Positions 11,188-19,171 of a stretch of DNA of 59,253 nucleotides are shown here, piece by piece. Each line of letters opens with the position of its first letter. Position 1 is the stretch's first letter. Position numbers and translations under genes: made by a program. The notes under the pieces were generated by a model. The model searched no databases. It had not been told where the DNA came from and saw nothing but the letters and a program-made list of their open reading frames with translations. Source of the stretch: an uncultured Frankineae bacterium (GTDB lineage: Bacteria; Actinomycetota; Actinomycetes; Mycobacteriales; SCTD01); contig CADCUB010000158.1 of assembly GCA_902805775.1 (NCBI GenBank), positions 1 through 59,253 on the forward strand. The letters are read 5' to 3'.

Positions 11188-11634
11188 GTGGGCGCCGCTC
11201 TCACCGTCGCGGTGATGCTGCTGGTCAGCGGCGCGATGGTGACGACCGCGGTGTCGCTGCTGGCCACCGGCGACCTCGTCCAGAGCGGTGTCGGGGTGGG
11301 GGTGCTGCTGCTCGTGGTCGTCGGGTGCGTGCTGGTCGCCGGCGAGGTCAAGCTCGGTGCCGACAGCGCCCGCCTGGCCCGGCGGCTGGACGCCGAGGGC
11401 GGGCTGCCGTACGACCCGCCGGACGTCACGCGCCTGCCCAGCGGCCGGCTCGACAAGGACGACGCCGACCGGGTCTTCGCGCAGCGCAGGGCGCAGGTCG
11501 AGGCCGACCCCGACGACTGGCGGGCCTGGTGGCGCCTGGCCGCGGCGTACGGCGACGCCCGCGACAACCGCCGTGGCCGGCGGGCGATGCGCCGGGCCGT
11601 GGGCCTCGAACGGGCCGAGCGCGGACGTGGCTGA
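11188..11634 (+). CDS. Small membrane protein with C-terminal TPR-like helix
   Basis: A 148-residue actinobacterial protein of unknown function. Two hydrophobic segments (about residues 3-26 and 35-55) are followed by a charged cytoplasmic tail; near the C-terminus, ADPDDWRAWWRLAAAYGDARDNRRGRRAMRRA looks like one TPR-type helical pair, here described by its parts only. The GTG at 11188 is the first standard start; the in-frame CTG at 11176 would add LAGK, which resembles N-termini I associate with relatives, so a rare CTG start is possible. It overlaps the next gene by eight bases. Confidence 0.7.
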   Translation: MGAALTVAVMLLVSGAMVTTAVSLLATGDLVQSGVGVGVLLLVVVGCVLVAGEVKLGADSARLARRLDAEGGLPYDPPDVTRLPSGRLDKDDADRVFAQRRAQVEADPDDWRAWWRLAAAYGDARDNRRGRRAMRRAVGLERAERGRG

Positions 11635-12793
11635 GCCCCCGGTCGCGCTGACGGCGCTGCCCGTCCCGGCGTACGGCCGGAGCAGCCTGGCCGAGCTGCT
11701 GCCCTCGGTGCTGGCCAGCCTCGGCGTGGCCGGCGAGGCCGGCGCCCTCCGACTCGCCCCGACGACCCGTGCGGTCGTGCTGCTCGTCGACGGGCTCGGT
11801 GCCCGGCTGCTGCGCCGGCACGCCGACGCCGCGCCGTTCCTGTCCTCGCTGGGCGCGCGCGAGCTGACCGCGGGCTTCCCGTCGACGACGGCCACCAGCC
11901 TGGCGTCGTTCGGGACCGGCACGCCGCCGGGGGAGCACGGCGTGACGGGCTACACCTCCTGGGTCGAGGAGGTGGAGGCGACCGTCGGCTGGCTGGGGTG
12001 GTCGCCGGTCGGCAGCCGGGAGGACCTGCGCAGCCGACTGGTGCCCGAGCTGCTGCAGCCGAGGGCGACGGCCTTCGAGCGCGCGGTGGCCGCGGGGGTC
12101 GAGGTGACCGTCGCTGCACCCGCGACCTTCGACGGCAGCGGGCTCACCCGGGCGGTGCTGCGCGGCGGCGCCTACCGCGGAGCGGTCACCGGCGGCGACG
12201 CGATCGCCACCGCGGTGGCCGGCAGCCGCGCCGGTGCCCGCAGCCTCGTCTACTGCTACACCCCCGACCTCGACCTCACCGGCCACGTCCGCGGCGTCGC
12301 CAGCGAGGCCTGGCGCGACCAGCTGCGGCTCGTCGACGCCTTCGCCGAGCAGCTGGCGGCGCGGCTGCCGGCCGGCACCGTCCTGCACGTCACGGCCGAC
12401 CACGGGATGGTCGACGTGCCCGACGAGGCGCGCGTCGACGCCGACGCCTGCGACGTGCTGCGCGAGGGGGTGCGGGCGCTGGCGGGGGAGCCGCGGGCCC
12501 GGCACGTGCACGCCGAGCCCGGTGCCGCCGCGGACGTGCTGGCCCGGTGGTCGGCGCTGCTCGGCGACCGCATGTGGGTCGGCACGCGCGACGCGGCCGT
12601 CGAGGCGGGGCTCCTCGGGCCCGTCGTGGGAGCGGCGGCCCGCGCCCGGACCGGTGACGTGCTGGCGGTCGCGACCGGTGAGGTCGCCGTCGTCCGGCGC
12701 TCGGTCGAGCCCCGGTTCTCCGCCCTGCTCGGCCAGCACGGCGCGCTGACCGACGACGAGCTGCTCGTCCCGCTGCTCAGCACCGGTCCCTGA
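11627..12793 (+). CDS. Alkaline-phosphatase-superfamily phosphodiesterase / nucleotide pyrophosphatase
   Basis: A 388-residue member of the type I phosphodiesterase/nucleotide pyrophosphatase family (PF01663). Motifs are VVLLVDGLGARLLRRH (first metal Asp), FPSTTATSLASFGTGTPPGEHG with a candidate nucleophilic Thr, a YTPDLDLTGH metal segment and TADHGMVDV with the final Asp-His pair. No clear signal peptide is seen, so a cytoplasmic enzyme is likely. GTG 11627 lies just inside the end of the preceding gene; sequence upstream of it in this frame has no family resemblance. The substrate is unknown. Confidence 0.85.
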   Translation: MAEPPVALTALPVPAYGRSSLAELLPSVLASLGVAGEAGALRLAPTTRAVVLLVDGLGARLLRRHADAAPFLSSLGARELTAGFPSTTATSLASFGTGTPPGEHGVTGYTSWVEEVEATVGWLGWSPVGSREDLRSRLVPELLQPRATAFERAVAAGVEVTVAAPATFDGSGLTRAVLRGGAYRGAVTGGDAIATAVAGSRAGARSLVYCYTPDLDLTGHVRGVASEAWRDQLRLVDAFAEQLAARLPAGTVLHVTADHGMVDVPDEARVDADACDVLREGVRALAGEPRARHVHAEPGAAADVLARWSALLGDRMWVGTRDAAVEAGLLGPVVGAAARARTGDVLAVATGEVAVVRRSVEPRFSALLGQHGALTDDELLVPLLSTGP

Positions 12794-12803
12794 GCCCTGC
12801 GCC

Positions 12804-12809
12804 TACTCT
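12804..12809 (+). promoter_or_regulatory. -10 element of a leaderless gene (TACTCT)
   Basis: TACTCT lies six bases before the GTG of the following hydrolase, so transcription would start at or beside the start codon. No ribosome-binding site is present, as expected for a leaderless mRNA. Confidence 0.5.
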
Positions 12810-12815
12810 CGCCCG

Positions 12816-13580
12816 GTGGTGACCAGGGTGCGCGGGAGCTACGGCGCGCATCCCCGCCAGGTCGGCGACCTGTGGCTGCCGGACGGCCCGGCCGACCGCG
12901 CGACGGACGGCCGGCTGGCGACGGTCGTGCTCGTCCACGGCGGCTTCTGGCGTGACGACTACGACCTGACGCTCCAGGACGCGGTGGCGCTGGACCTCGC
13001 CGAGCGGGGCTGGCTCGTGTGGAACGTCGACTACCGGCCGTCGAGCGAGCCGTGGCCGGCGACGCTCGCCGACGTCGCTGCGGCGTACGACCACCTGCGC
13101 GGAGACGACCGCGTCGACCTGCGGCGCCTCGCGGTCGTGGGGCACTCCGCCGGGGGGCACCTGGCGCTGTGGCTGGCCTCGCGCGGTCGGCTGCCGGCCG
13201 GAGCTCCCGGCGCGGCACCACCCCTGCCCCTGCCGGCGCTGGTCGTCGCCCAGGCGCCGGTCGCCGACCTCGCCGCGGCGGCCTGCCTGCGGCTCGGGAG
13301 CGGCGCCGCCCAGGCGCTGCTCGGCGGCGAGCCGGCCGAGGTCCCCGGGCGCCTGGCCGTCGCCGACCCGCTGGCGCTGCTGCCGACCGGGGTCCCGACG
13401 GTGTGCCTGCACGCCGAGGGCGACGACCGCGTGCCGCTCGCCCTCAGCGAGGCCTACGTCACGGCGGCCGGGCAGGCCGCCCGACTCGTGCGCGTGCCCG
13501 GCGGCCACTTCGAGCACCTCGACCCCGCCTCCCAGGCGGTCCGTGCCCTGCGCACCGCACTGGAGGAGCTGCGCCGGTGA
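12816..13580 (+). CDS. Alpha/beta hydrolase
   Basis: A 254-residue alpha/beta-hydrolase of the esterase/lipase or kynurenine formamidase-like type. The oxyanion loop VLVHGGFWRDDYD, the nucleophile elbow VVGHSAGGHLALW (Ser), an acid near AEGDDRVPL and a His in VPGGHFEHLDP complete a catalytic triad. The first of two consecutive GTG codons (12816, 12819) is listed. It converges on the MarR gene with only 37 bases between stops. The substrate cannot be predicted. Confidence 0.85.
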   Translation: MVTRVRGSYGAHPRQVGDLWLPDGPADRATDGRLATVVLVHGGFWRDDYDLTLQDAVALDLAERGWLVWNVDYRPSSEPWPATLADVAAAYDHLRGDDRVDLRRLAVVGHSAGGHLALWLASRGRLPAGAPGAAPPLPLPALVVAQAPVADLAAAACLRLGSGAAQALLGGEPAEVPGRLAVADPLALLPTGVPTVCLHAEGDDRVPLALSEAYVTAAGQAARLVRVPGGHFEHLDPASQAVRALRTALEELRR

Positions 13581-13617
13581 CCGAGGCGGGCGGTGCCGGA
13601 GGGCGTCGGACCGAGGA

Positions 13618-14073
13618 TCAGACGCAGGACCCGCTCCGACCGGAGGCCCCCAGGCGGCCGTGCAGCAGGCGCAGGAGCAGCCCCCGCAGCTCGGCCCGCC
13701 CCTGCGCCCCCAGCTCGTCGAGCAGCTCCGCCTCGGTCGCCGCGACCACCTCGCGACAGCGCTGCCGGACCCGGTCACCGTCACCGGTGACGGTCACCAG
13801 CCGCACGCGCCGGTCGGCCGGGGCGCTGCGCCGCTCGACCAGCCCGTGAGCGACGAGGTCGTCGACCGCGGCGACCATCGTGGTCTTGTCGAGGCCGATG
13901 TCGGCGGCCAGCGACTGCTGCGACCGCGGTCCGCCCGCGGCCGCCTCGAGCAGCAGGAAGGCCCGCAGCGTCATCCCCTCGCGGGCGAGGGCCTCGCCGA
14001 CCGCGGCGTTGAAGGCGTGGCTGGAGCGGGCCAGCAGGGCGCCGATCGGGGGGCCGGAGCACTCGGCGCTCAT
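13618..14073 (-). CDS. MarR-family transcriptional regulator
   Basis: A 151-residue winged-helix dimeric repressor of the MarR family. The recognition region (SQQSLAADIGLDKTTMVAAVDDLVAHGLVERR) is followed by the wing segment APADRRVRLVTVTGDG, the family signature. It is divergent from the small membrane-protein gene at 14156. A 17-base motif (TTGTCGG...CGGTCTC) occurs both in the divergent region and again before the ABC exporter genes, so the regulator may control both; that is inferred. The ligand is unknown. Confidence 0.92.
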   Translation of the reverse strand: MSAECSGPPIGALLARSSHAFNAAVGEALAREGMTLRAFLLLEAAAGGPRSQQSLAADIGLDKTTMVAAVDDLVAHGLVERRSAPADRRVRLVTVTGDGDRVRQRCREVVAATEAELLDELGAQGRAELRGLLLRLLHGRLGASGRSGSCV

Positions 14074-14091
14074 GCGGCCAGCCTACTCCTC

Positions 14092-14120
14092 TTGTCGGGA
14101 ACGGTCTCATCTCGTATGTT
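14092..14120 (+). promoter_or_regulatory. Promoter of the DUF6069-like gene
   Basis: TTGTCG (14092-14097) and TATGTT (14115-14120) are separated by 17 bases, close to a sigma-70-type promoter. The -35 is part of a 17-base motif repeated before the ABC genes. A short inverted repeat (ATGTT 14116-14120, AACAT about 12 bases later) is a possible MarR operator half-site pair. Confidence 0.55.
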
Positions 14121-14155
14121 CAAGCGACACCGAAACATCTGCGATCGGAGGAGCT

Positions 14156-14590
14156 GTGACCGTCACGCCGGAGTCGAGGGCCGCCCCGCCCGTGCGTCCT
14201 GCGTCCCTGCTGCGCCCCGGCCTGCTGGCCGTCGCCGCGGCGGGCCTGGCCGCCGCTGTAGTGCACGTCGTCTTCGACGCCGCCGGTGCCGACTTCCTGG
14301 TCCAGCCGCCCGGCCAGGCGAGGGCTGCCGTCGGGGTCGCCCAGGCCGTCGGAGTGGCCGCGCTCACCAGTGCCCTCGGCGTCGCCGTCGCCGTGCTGGC
14401 CGTCCGGCGCGTCCGCCGGCCGGAGCGGCTGCTGGTCGGGCTGGCCGTGCTCGGGCTGCTGCTCTTCGCGGCCAACCCGTTCCTGGCGGCCGACCAGGGG
14501 CTGACCGTCGTCGCCCTCGAGGTCATGCACCTCGCCGTCGCGGGGGCCTTCCTCGCGGTGCTGCTGCCGGCGGTGCGGTCCCGCCGCTGA
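14156..14590 (+). CDS. Four-helix membrane protein, DUF6069-like
   Basis: A 144-residue hydrophobic protein with four predicted transmembrane segments (about residues 18-38, 56-80, 86-108 and 118-138) and a short N-terminal cytoplasmic tail. Its length and pattern resemble the DUF6069 family, whose function is unknown. GTG 14156 follows a GGAGGAG ribosome-binding site. It is transcribed divergently from the MarR gene and precedes the ABC exporter by about 100 bases, so it probably belongs to the same regulatory unit. Confidence 0.75.
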   Translation: MTVTPESRAAPPVRPASLLRPGLLAVAAAGLAAAVVHVVFDAAGADFLVQPPGQARAAVGVAQAVGVAALTSALGVAVAVLAVRRVRRPERLLVGLAVLGLLLFAANPFLAADQGLTVVALEVMHLAVAGAFLAVLLPAVRSRR

Positions 14591-14627
14591 CGCCTGCGGT
14601 GCGACCGGGCACCAGCGATGAATCCGT

Positions 14628-14644
14628 TTGTCGGAGGCGGTCTC
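14628..14644 (+). promoter_or_regulatory. Second copy of the TTGTCGG-CGGTCTC motif before the ABC exporter
   Basis: TTGTCGGAGGCGGTCTC matches TTGTCGGGAACGGTCTC at 14092-14108 at 14 of 17 positions. It lies 50 bases before the ABC ATPase start and may contain the -35 of its promoter or an operator for the MarR protein. Confidence 0.45.
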
Positions 14645-14694
14645 TACCGTCTGAGATGGCGCTGCGGCTCCCGCCGTGCGCGAGAGGGGGACAG

Positions 14695-15660
14695 ATGACC
14701 GACGTGATCTCGGCCCGTGGCCTGGTCAAGCGCTACGGCGACGTGACCGCGCTCGACGGGCTCGACCTGACGGTGCCGGAGGGCACCGTCCTCGGGCTGC
14801 TCGGGCCCAACGGCGCCGGGAAGACCACCGCCGTCCGCGTGCTGACGACGCTGCTGACGGCCGACGCCGGCAGCGCGCACGTCGCCGGGATCGACGTCTT
14901 CGCCGACCCGAGAGGGGTGCGCGAGCGCATCGGCCTGTCCGGGCAGTACGCCGCCGTCGACGAGTACCTCACCGGCTTCGAGAACCTCGACATGATCGGC
15001 CGTCTCTACCGGCTGGGGCGCCGCCGCTCCCGCGAGCGGGCCCGCGAGCTGCTCGACCGCTTCTCCCTCAGCGACGCCGCCGACCGTCCGGTCAAGACCT
15101 ACTCCGGTGGCATGCGGCGCCGGCTCGACCTGGCCGGGGCGCTGGTCGCCTCCCCGTCGGTGCTCTTCCTCGACGAGCCGACGACCGGGCTCGACCCGCG
15201 CTCCCGCACCGACATGTGGGAGGTCATCCGCGAGCTGGTCTCGGGCGGCACGACGCTGCTGCTCACCACGCAGTACCTCGAGGAGGCCGACCGCCTGGCC
15301 GACGAGATCGTCGTCATCGACCGCGGTCGCGTGATCGCCCAGGGGACGGCCGACCAGCTCAAGGCGGAGGTCGGCGGCGAGCGCGTCGAGGTCGTGGTGC
15401 AGGAGGCGGCCGACCTCGCCCGCGCCCGCAACGTGCTGCTCGCCGTCGCCACGGGGGAGGTCGTCGTCGAGGACCACGTGCGCCGGCTCACGGCGCCGGT
15501 CACCGGCGGCGGCAAGGTCCTGGTCGAGGCGCTCGGCCGGCTCGACGCGGCCGGCATCGCCGTGCTCGACGTCGGTCTGCGGCGGCCCACGCTCGACGAC
15601 GTCTTCCTGACCCTGACCGGCCACGGCGCCGAGGACACCCCCGAGGAGGCAGCAGCATGA
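14695..15660 (+). CDS. DrrA-type ABC transporter ATPase
   Basis: A 321-residue ATP-binding subunit of a drug-exporter-type ABC transporter (daunorubicin resistance DrrA family). It has Walker A GPNGAGKTT, the Q-loop region, signature YSGGMRRRLDLA, Walker B VLFLDEPTTGLDP, and the C-terminal DrrA extension ending RRPTLDDVFLTLTGHG. ATG 14695 follows a GA-rich ribosome-binding site. Its stop overlaps the permease ATG in an ATGA motif. The exported substrate is unknown; control by the nearby MarR protein is plausible. Confidence 0.93.
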   Translation: MTDVISARGLVKRYGDVTALDGLDLTVPEGTVLGLLGPNGAGKTTAVRVLTTLLTADAGSAHVAGIDVFADPRGVRERIGLSGQYAAVDEYLTGFENLDMIGRLYRLGRRRSRERARELLDRFSLSDAADRPVKTYSGGMRRRLDLAGALVASPSVLFLDEPTTGLDPRSRTDMWEVIRELVSGGTTLLLTTQYLEEADRLADEIVVIDRGRVIAQGTADQLKAEVGGERVEVVVQEAADLARARNVLLAVATGEVVVEDHVRRLTAPVTGGGKVLVEALGRLDAAGIAVLDVGLRRPTLDDVFLTLTGHGAEDTPEEAAA

Positions 15661-16460
15661 CCGCCGTCGTCGACACGCTCTCCGACGGCGCCGTCGTCGC
15701 CAAGCGCAACCTCATCAAGATCAAGCGGGTGCCCGAGCTGCTCGTCTTCACGACGATCCAGCCGATCATGTTCATCCTGCTGTTCGCCTACGTGTTCGGC
15801 AGCGCGATCGACCTCGACGGCATCGACTACCGCGAGTTCCTCATCGCCGGGATCTTCGCGCAGACCGTCGTGTTCGGGGCGACGTTCACCGGTGCCGGCA
15901 TCGCCGACGACATGCAGAAGGGCATCATCGACCGCTTCCGCTCGCTGCCCATGTCGCGGTCGTCGGTGCTCATCGGCCGCACCAGCAGCGACATCGCGCT
16001 GAACGCCCTCAGCATCACCGTCATGTCGCTGACCGGCCTGCTGGTCGGCTGGCGCATCCGCGAGTCGTTCCTCGAGGCGGTGGCCGGCTTCGCGCTGCTG
16101 CTGCTGTTCGCCTACGCCATCTCGTGGATCATGGCGTACGTCGGGCTGCTCGTGCCGACGCCGGAGGTCGTGCAGAACGCCTCGTTCGTGCTGCTGTTCC
16201 CGGCGACCTTCATCGCCAACACCTTCGTCCCGACCGACAACTTCCCGAGCGTGCTCCGGACGATCGCCGACTGGAACCCGGTCTCCACCCTGACGCAGGC
16301 GACCCGCGAGCTGTTCGGCAACACCAGCCCCGCACTGCCTGCCCCGGAGGCGTGGCCGATGCAGAACCCGGTCGTCTACACGCTGCTGTGGGTCGCGGGC
16401 ATCCTGCTCGTCTTCGTCCCGCTCGCCACCTGGCAGTACAAGCGGGCAGCGAGCACGTAG
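15657..16460 (+). CDS. DrrB-type ABC transporter permease
   Basis: A 267-residue ABC-2 membrane subunit paired with the preceding ATPase. It has six hydrophobic segments and the family pattern PIMFILLFAYVFGSAI, MQKGIIDRFRSLPMSRSSVL, and IADWNPVSTLTQATRELFGN. The start overlaps the ATPase stop by four bases, so the subunits are translationally coupled. The following genes converge from the other strand. Confidence 0.92.
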   Translation: MTAVVDTLSDGAVVAKRNLIKIKRVPELLVFTTIQPIMFILLFAYVFGSAIDLDGIDYREFLIAGIFAQTVVFGATFTGAGIADDMQKGIIDRFRSLPMSRSSVLIGRTSSDIALNALSITVMSLTGLLVGWRIRESFLEAVAGFALLLLFAYAISWIMAYVGLLVPTPEVVQNASFVLLFPATFIANTFVPTDNFPSVLRTIADWNPVSTLTQATRELFGNTSPALPAPEAWPMQNPVVYTLLWVAGILLVFVPLATWQYKRAAST

Positions 16461-16475
16461 CCGGAGGTCGGGGCA

Positions 16476-16510
16476 GGGGCGTCCGGCGGTCGGGCGAGGC
16501 CGCGGCCCCT
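16476..16510. terminator. Weak inverted repeat between convergent genes
   Basis: AGGGGC (16476-16481) and GCCCCT (16505-16510) are complementary across 23 bases in the 49-base gap between the convergent ABC permease and DUF2461 genes. This may be a modest bidirectional terminator; low confidence. Confidence 0.3.
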
Positions 16511-17172
16511 CAGCGTCCGCCGCGCGGACGTCCCGGCGACCGGGTCGGCCCCACGTGCCGGGTCAGCCAGGCGTTCAGCGGCTGCACCTGCCGCCAGGCG
16601 GCCGCGACGCGCGCCGCGCACTCGGGCTCGTGCAGCCACGGCGCGGGCTCCGTGCGCAGGCCGACGGCGAGGGACTTGTGGCGCAGCAGGTCGGCCCGGG
16701 GGTGGTCCGGGGCGTACGGCTTCGGCAGCCGCTGCAGCCGCTCGCCCAGCACCTCCCAGTCCGCGAGGCCGTCGAGGACGTGCCGCAGCCGACGGCCCGA
16801 CAGGTCGTCGTCGACGGCGGCGCGCAGCCGCTGCACCTGGTCGCTCTCGGTGTGCCAGTAGCCGCCGCCGACGAACAGCCCGTCCGCGCCGAGCTGGACG
16901 TACAGCGCGCCCGTCCCGGCGCTGCTGTCCTCGACGACGGCAGCGGCGGAGGTCTTGTAGGGCGTCTTGTCCTTGGAGAACCGCACGTCGCGGTAGGGCC
17001 GGAACACCTTGGCGGCGCCGAACTCCGGCGCCAGCTCAGCGAGCAGCGCCTCCAGCGGGGCCTTGACCGCGCGGTCGTAGACCTGCTTGTGGTCGGTCCA
17101 GTAGGCCTTGGTGTTGTCGGCCTCGAGGCCCTCGTAGAAGACGAGCGCCTCCTCGGGGAAGCCGCGGAACAT
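16510..17172 (-). CDS. DUF2461 (TIGR02453) family protein
   Basis: A 220-residue protein of the conserved DUF2461 family, function unknown. Family motifs are FRGFPEEALVFYEGLEADN, YRDVRFSKDKTPYKTSAAA and LYVQLGADGLFVGGGYWH. The ATG overlaps the TGA of the upstream acetyltransferase (TGATG), so the two form an operon on the minus strand. Nothing unusual in length. Confidence 0.88.
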   Translation of the reverse strand: MFRGFPEEALVFYEGLEADNTKAYWTDHKQVYDRAVKAPLEALLAELAPEFGAAKVFRPYRDVRFSKDKTPYKTSAAAVVEDSSAGTGALYVQLGADGLFVGGGYWHTESDQVQRLRAAVDDDLSGRRLRHVLDGLADWEVLGERLQRLPKPYAPDHPRADLLRHKSLAVGLRTEPAPWLHEPECAARVAAAWRQVQPLNAWLTRHVGPTRSPGRPRGGR

Positions 17173-17702
17173 CACGTCTCCCGCAGGTCGGTGTGGAAGC
17201 GGAGCTGGCGCTGCACGCCCCGACCGGTGTCGAGCCCGCGGGCACTGCCGTCGGGCTCCCAGCCGGAGCCGGTGAGGAACCCCTTGGTCGCCGGATCGCG
17301 CTCCCACGCCCAGACGACCGCCGTCGTGAAGCCGGCCCCGCGCCAGTGGTCGACGCTCGCCGCCACCAGCCGCGAGCCGTGGCCTCGCCGGCCCCAGCGC
17401 GGCTCCACGAGCAGCGTCAGCAGCTCCACGGTGGTGCCGGGGTCGAGTCCCTCGTCGCCCGCCGGGCCGCTGGCGGCGAAGCCCACGAGCTCCGCGCGCT
17501 CCAGAGCGACGAGCAGCCGGTGCTCGGGGGTCGGGGGGCGCTCCACGGCCCCCAGCCACAGGGCCGCGGCCTGCTCCTCCGGCACGTCGAGCGCCTCGGG
17601 CGGCAGCAGCCGGGCGTACGCCGTGCGCCAGGTCGACAGCTGCACCCGCGCGACGCGCTCGGCGTCCTCGGCCCGGGCTGGACGCACGCTGACATCGGCC
17701 AC
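17172..17702 (-). CDS. GNAT-family N-acetyltransferase
   Basis: A 176-residue acetyl-CoA-dependent transferase. The fold is recognised by VSVRPARAEDAERVARVQ at the start, LLTLLVEPRWGRRGHGSRLV (acetyl-CoA-binding motif A, R-x-x-G-x-G/A) and a C-terminal segment TKGFLTGSGW. GTG 17702 was chosen because the family strand starts here and a -10 element lies exactly seven bases upstream. It precedes the DUF2461 gene and diverges from the aldehyde dehydrogenase. Substrate unknown. Confidence 0.85.
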   Translation of the reverse strand: MADVSVRPARAEDAERVARVQLSTWRTAYARLLPPEALDVPEEQAAALWLGAVERPPTPEHRLLVALERAELVGFAASGPAGDEGLDPGTTVELLTLLVEPRWGRRGHGSRLVAASVDHWRGAGFTTAVVWAWERDPATKGFLTGSGWEPDGSARGLDTGRGVQRQLRFHTDLRET

Positions 17703-17709
17703 GGGCGGC

Positions 17710-17719
17710 AGCCTAGGGT
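17710..17719. promoter_or_regulatory. Overlapping divergent -10 elements
   Basis: AGCCTAGGGT reads as TAGGCT on the minus strand (17715-17710, seven bases before the acetyltransferase GTG) and as TAGGGT on the plus strand (17714-17719, before the dehydrogenase). The two -10 elements share the central TA, a compact bidirectional promoter layout. Confidence 0.5.
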
Positions 17720-17751
17720 CGTCAGCCGAGGACCACACCCGAGGAGCGCGC

Positions 17752-19164
17752 ATGGCGATCGCGACGACCAACCCCACGACCGGCGAGGTCGTGAAGACCT
17801 TCGACCCGCTGACCGAGGACGAGCTCGACGCGCGGCTGGAGCGGGCGTCGGTGGCCTTCTCCTCCTACCGCAGGACGTCGTACGCGCAGCGCGCCGGCTG
17901 GCTGCGGGCCGCCGCCGACCTGCTCGAGGCGGAGGCGCAGTCGACCGCCGAGCTGATGACGCTCGAGATGGGCAAGACGGTGAAGGCCGCCCGGGCCGAG
18001 GTGCTCAAGTGCGCCGCCGGCTTCCGCTACTACGCCGAGCACGGCGCCGAGATCCTGGCCGACGTGGAGGTCGACGCCGGTGCGGTCCGGGCGGTGCGGG
18101 CGTACGTCCGCTGGCAGCCGCTCGGGGTGGTGCTGGCGGTCATGCCGTGGAACTTCCCGCTGTGGCAGGCGGTGCGCTTCGCCGCCCCGGCGCTGATGGC
18201 GGGCAACGTCGGGCTGCTCAAGCACGCGAGCAACGTGCCGCAGACGGCGCTCTACCTGCAGGACGTGCTCGCGCGCGCCGGCTTCCCTGCCGACGTGTTC
18301 TCCACGCTGCTGGTCGGCAGCGCCGAGGTCGAGCGGGTGCTGCGCGACCCGCGCGTCGCGGCGGCGACGCTCACCGGCTCGACGCCCGCCGGCAAGGCCG
18401 TCGCGGCCGTCGCCGGGGACGTCCTCAAGCCCACCGTCCTCGAGCTCGGCGGCAGCGACCCGTTCGTCGTCATGCCGTCGGCCGACCTCGAGCAGGCCGC
18501 CCGGGTCGCCGCCACCGCCCGCTGCCAGAACAACGGCCAGAGCTGCATCGCGGCCAAGCGCTTCATCGTCCACACCGACGTCGCGGACGAGTTCGAGCGG
18601 CTGTTCGCCGACGCCCTGCGGGCGCTGGTCGTCGGCGACCCGGCCGTCGAGGCCACCGACGTCGGCCCGCTGGCGACCGAGAGCGGCCGGGACGGCGTCG
18701 CCGGACTCGTCGACGAGGCGGTGGGTCAGGGCGCCACCGTCGTCCTCGGCGGGGCGGCACCCGGCGGGCCGGGGTACTTCTACCCGCCGACGCTGCTCAC
18801 CGGCGTCACGAAGGACATGGCGCTGTACTACGAGGAGGTCTTCGGGCCGGTCGCGGTCCTGCACCGCGCGCAGGACATCGACGAGGCGCTCGAGATCGCC
18901 AACGACACGGAGTTCGGCCTGGGCAGCAACGCCTGGACCAACGACCCGGACGAGCAGGCCCGGTTCGCCGCCGAGCTGGAGGCCGGGATGGTGTTCATCA
19001 ACGGGATGACCGCCTCCTACCCCGAGCTGCCCTTCGGCGGGGTGCGCAGCAGCGGGTACGGCCGCGAGCTGTCCGACCTGGGCATCAAGGAGTTCTGCAA
19101 CGCCAAGACGGTGTGGGTCGGCGGGAGCGACAGCGGCGACACGTCGACCTCCCGCGCCGAGTAG
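17752..19164 (+). CDS. gabD: NADP-dependent succinate-semialdehyde dehydrogenase
   Basis: A 470-residue aldehyde dehydrogenase that oxidises succinate semialdehyde to succinate. MAIATTNPTTGEVVKTF matches the N-terminus of actinobacterial GabD1-type enzymes. The oxyanion/cofactor segment MPWNFPLWQAVRF, the general base Glu in LELGGSDP and catalytic Cys in NNGQSCIAAKRF are present, with the late motif EEVFGPVAVLHRA. ATG 17752 follows GAGGAG. It is probably transcribed alone; the next gene starts seven bases after its stop and may be cotranscribed. Substrate assignment rests on family resemblance. Confidence 0.9.
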   Translation: MAIATTNPTTGEVVKTFDPLTEDELDARLERASVAFSSYRRTSYAQRAGWLRAAADLLEAEAQSTAELMTLEMGKTVKAARAEVLKCAAGFRYYAEHGAEILADVEVDAGAVRAVRAYVRWQPLGVVLAVMPWNFPLWQAVRFAAPALMAGNVGLLKHASNVPQTALYLQDVLARAGFPADVFSTLLVGSAEVERVLRDPRVAAATLTGSTPAGKAVAAVAGDVLKPTVLELGGSDPFVVMPSADLEQAARVAATARCQNNGQSCIAAKRFIVHTDVADEFERLFADALRALVVGDPAVEATDVGPLATESGRDGVAGLVDEAVGQGATVVLGGAAPGGPGYFYPPTLLTGVTKDMALYYEEVFGPVAVLHRAQDIDEALEIANDTEFGLGSNAWTNDPDEQARFAAELEAGMVFINGMTASYPELPFGGVRSSGYGRELSDLGIKEFCNAKTVWVGGSDSGDTSTSRAE

Positions 19165-19171
19165 CCGGCGG

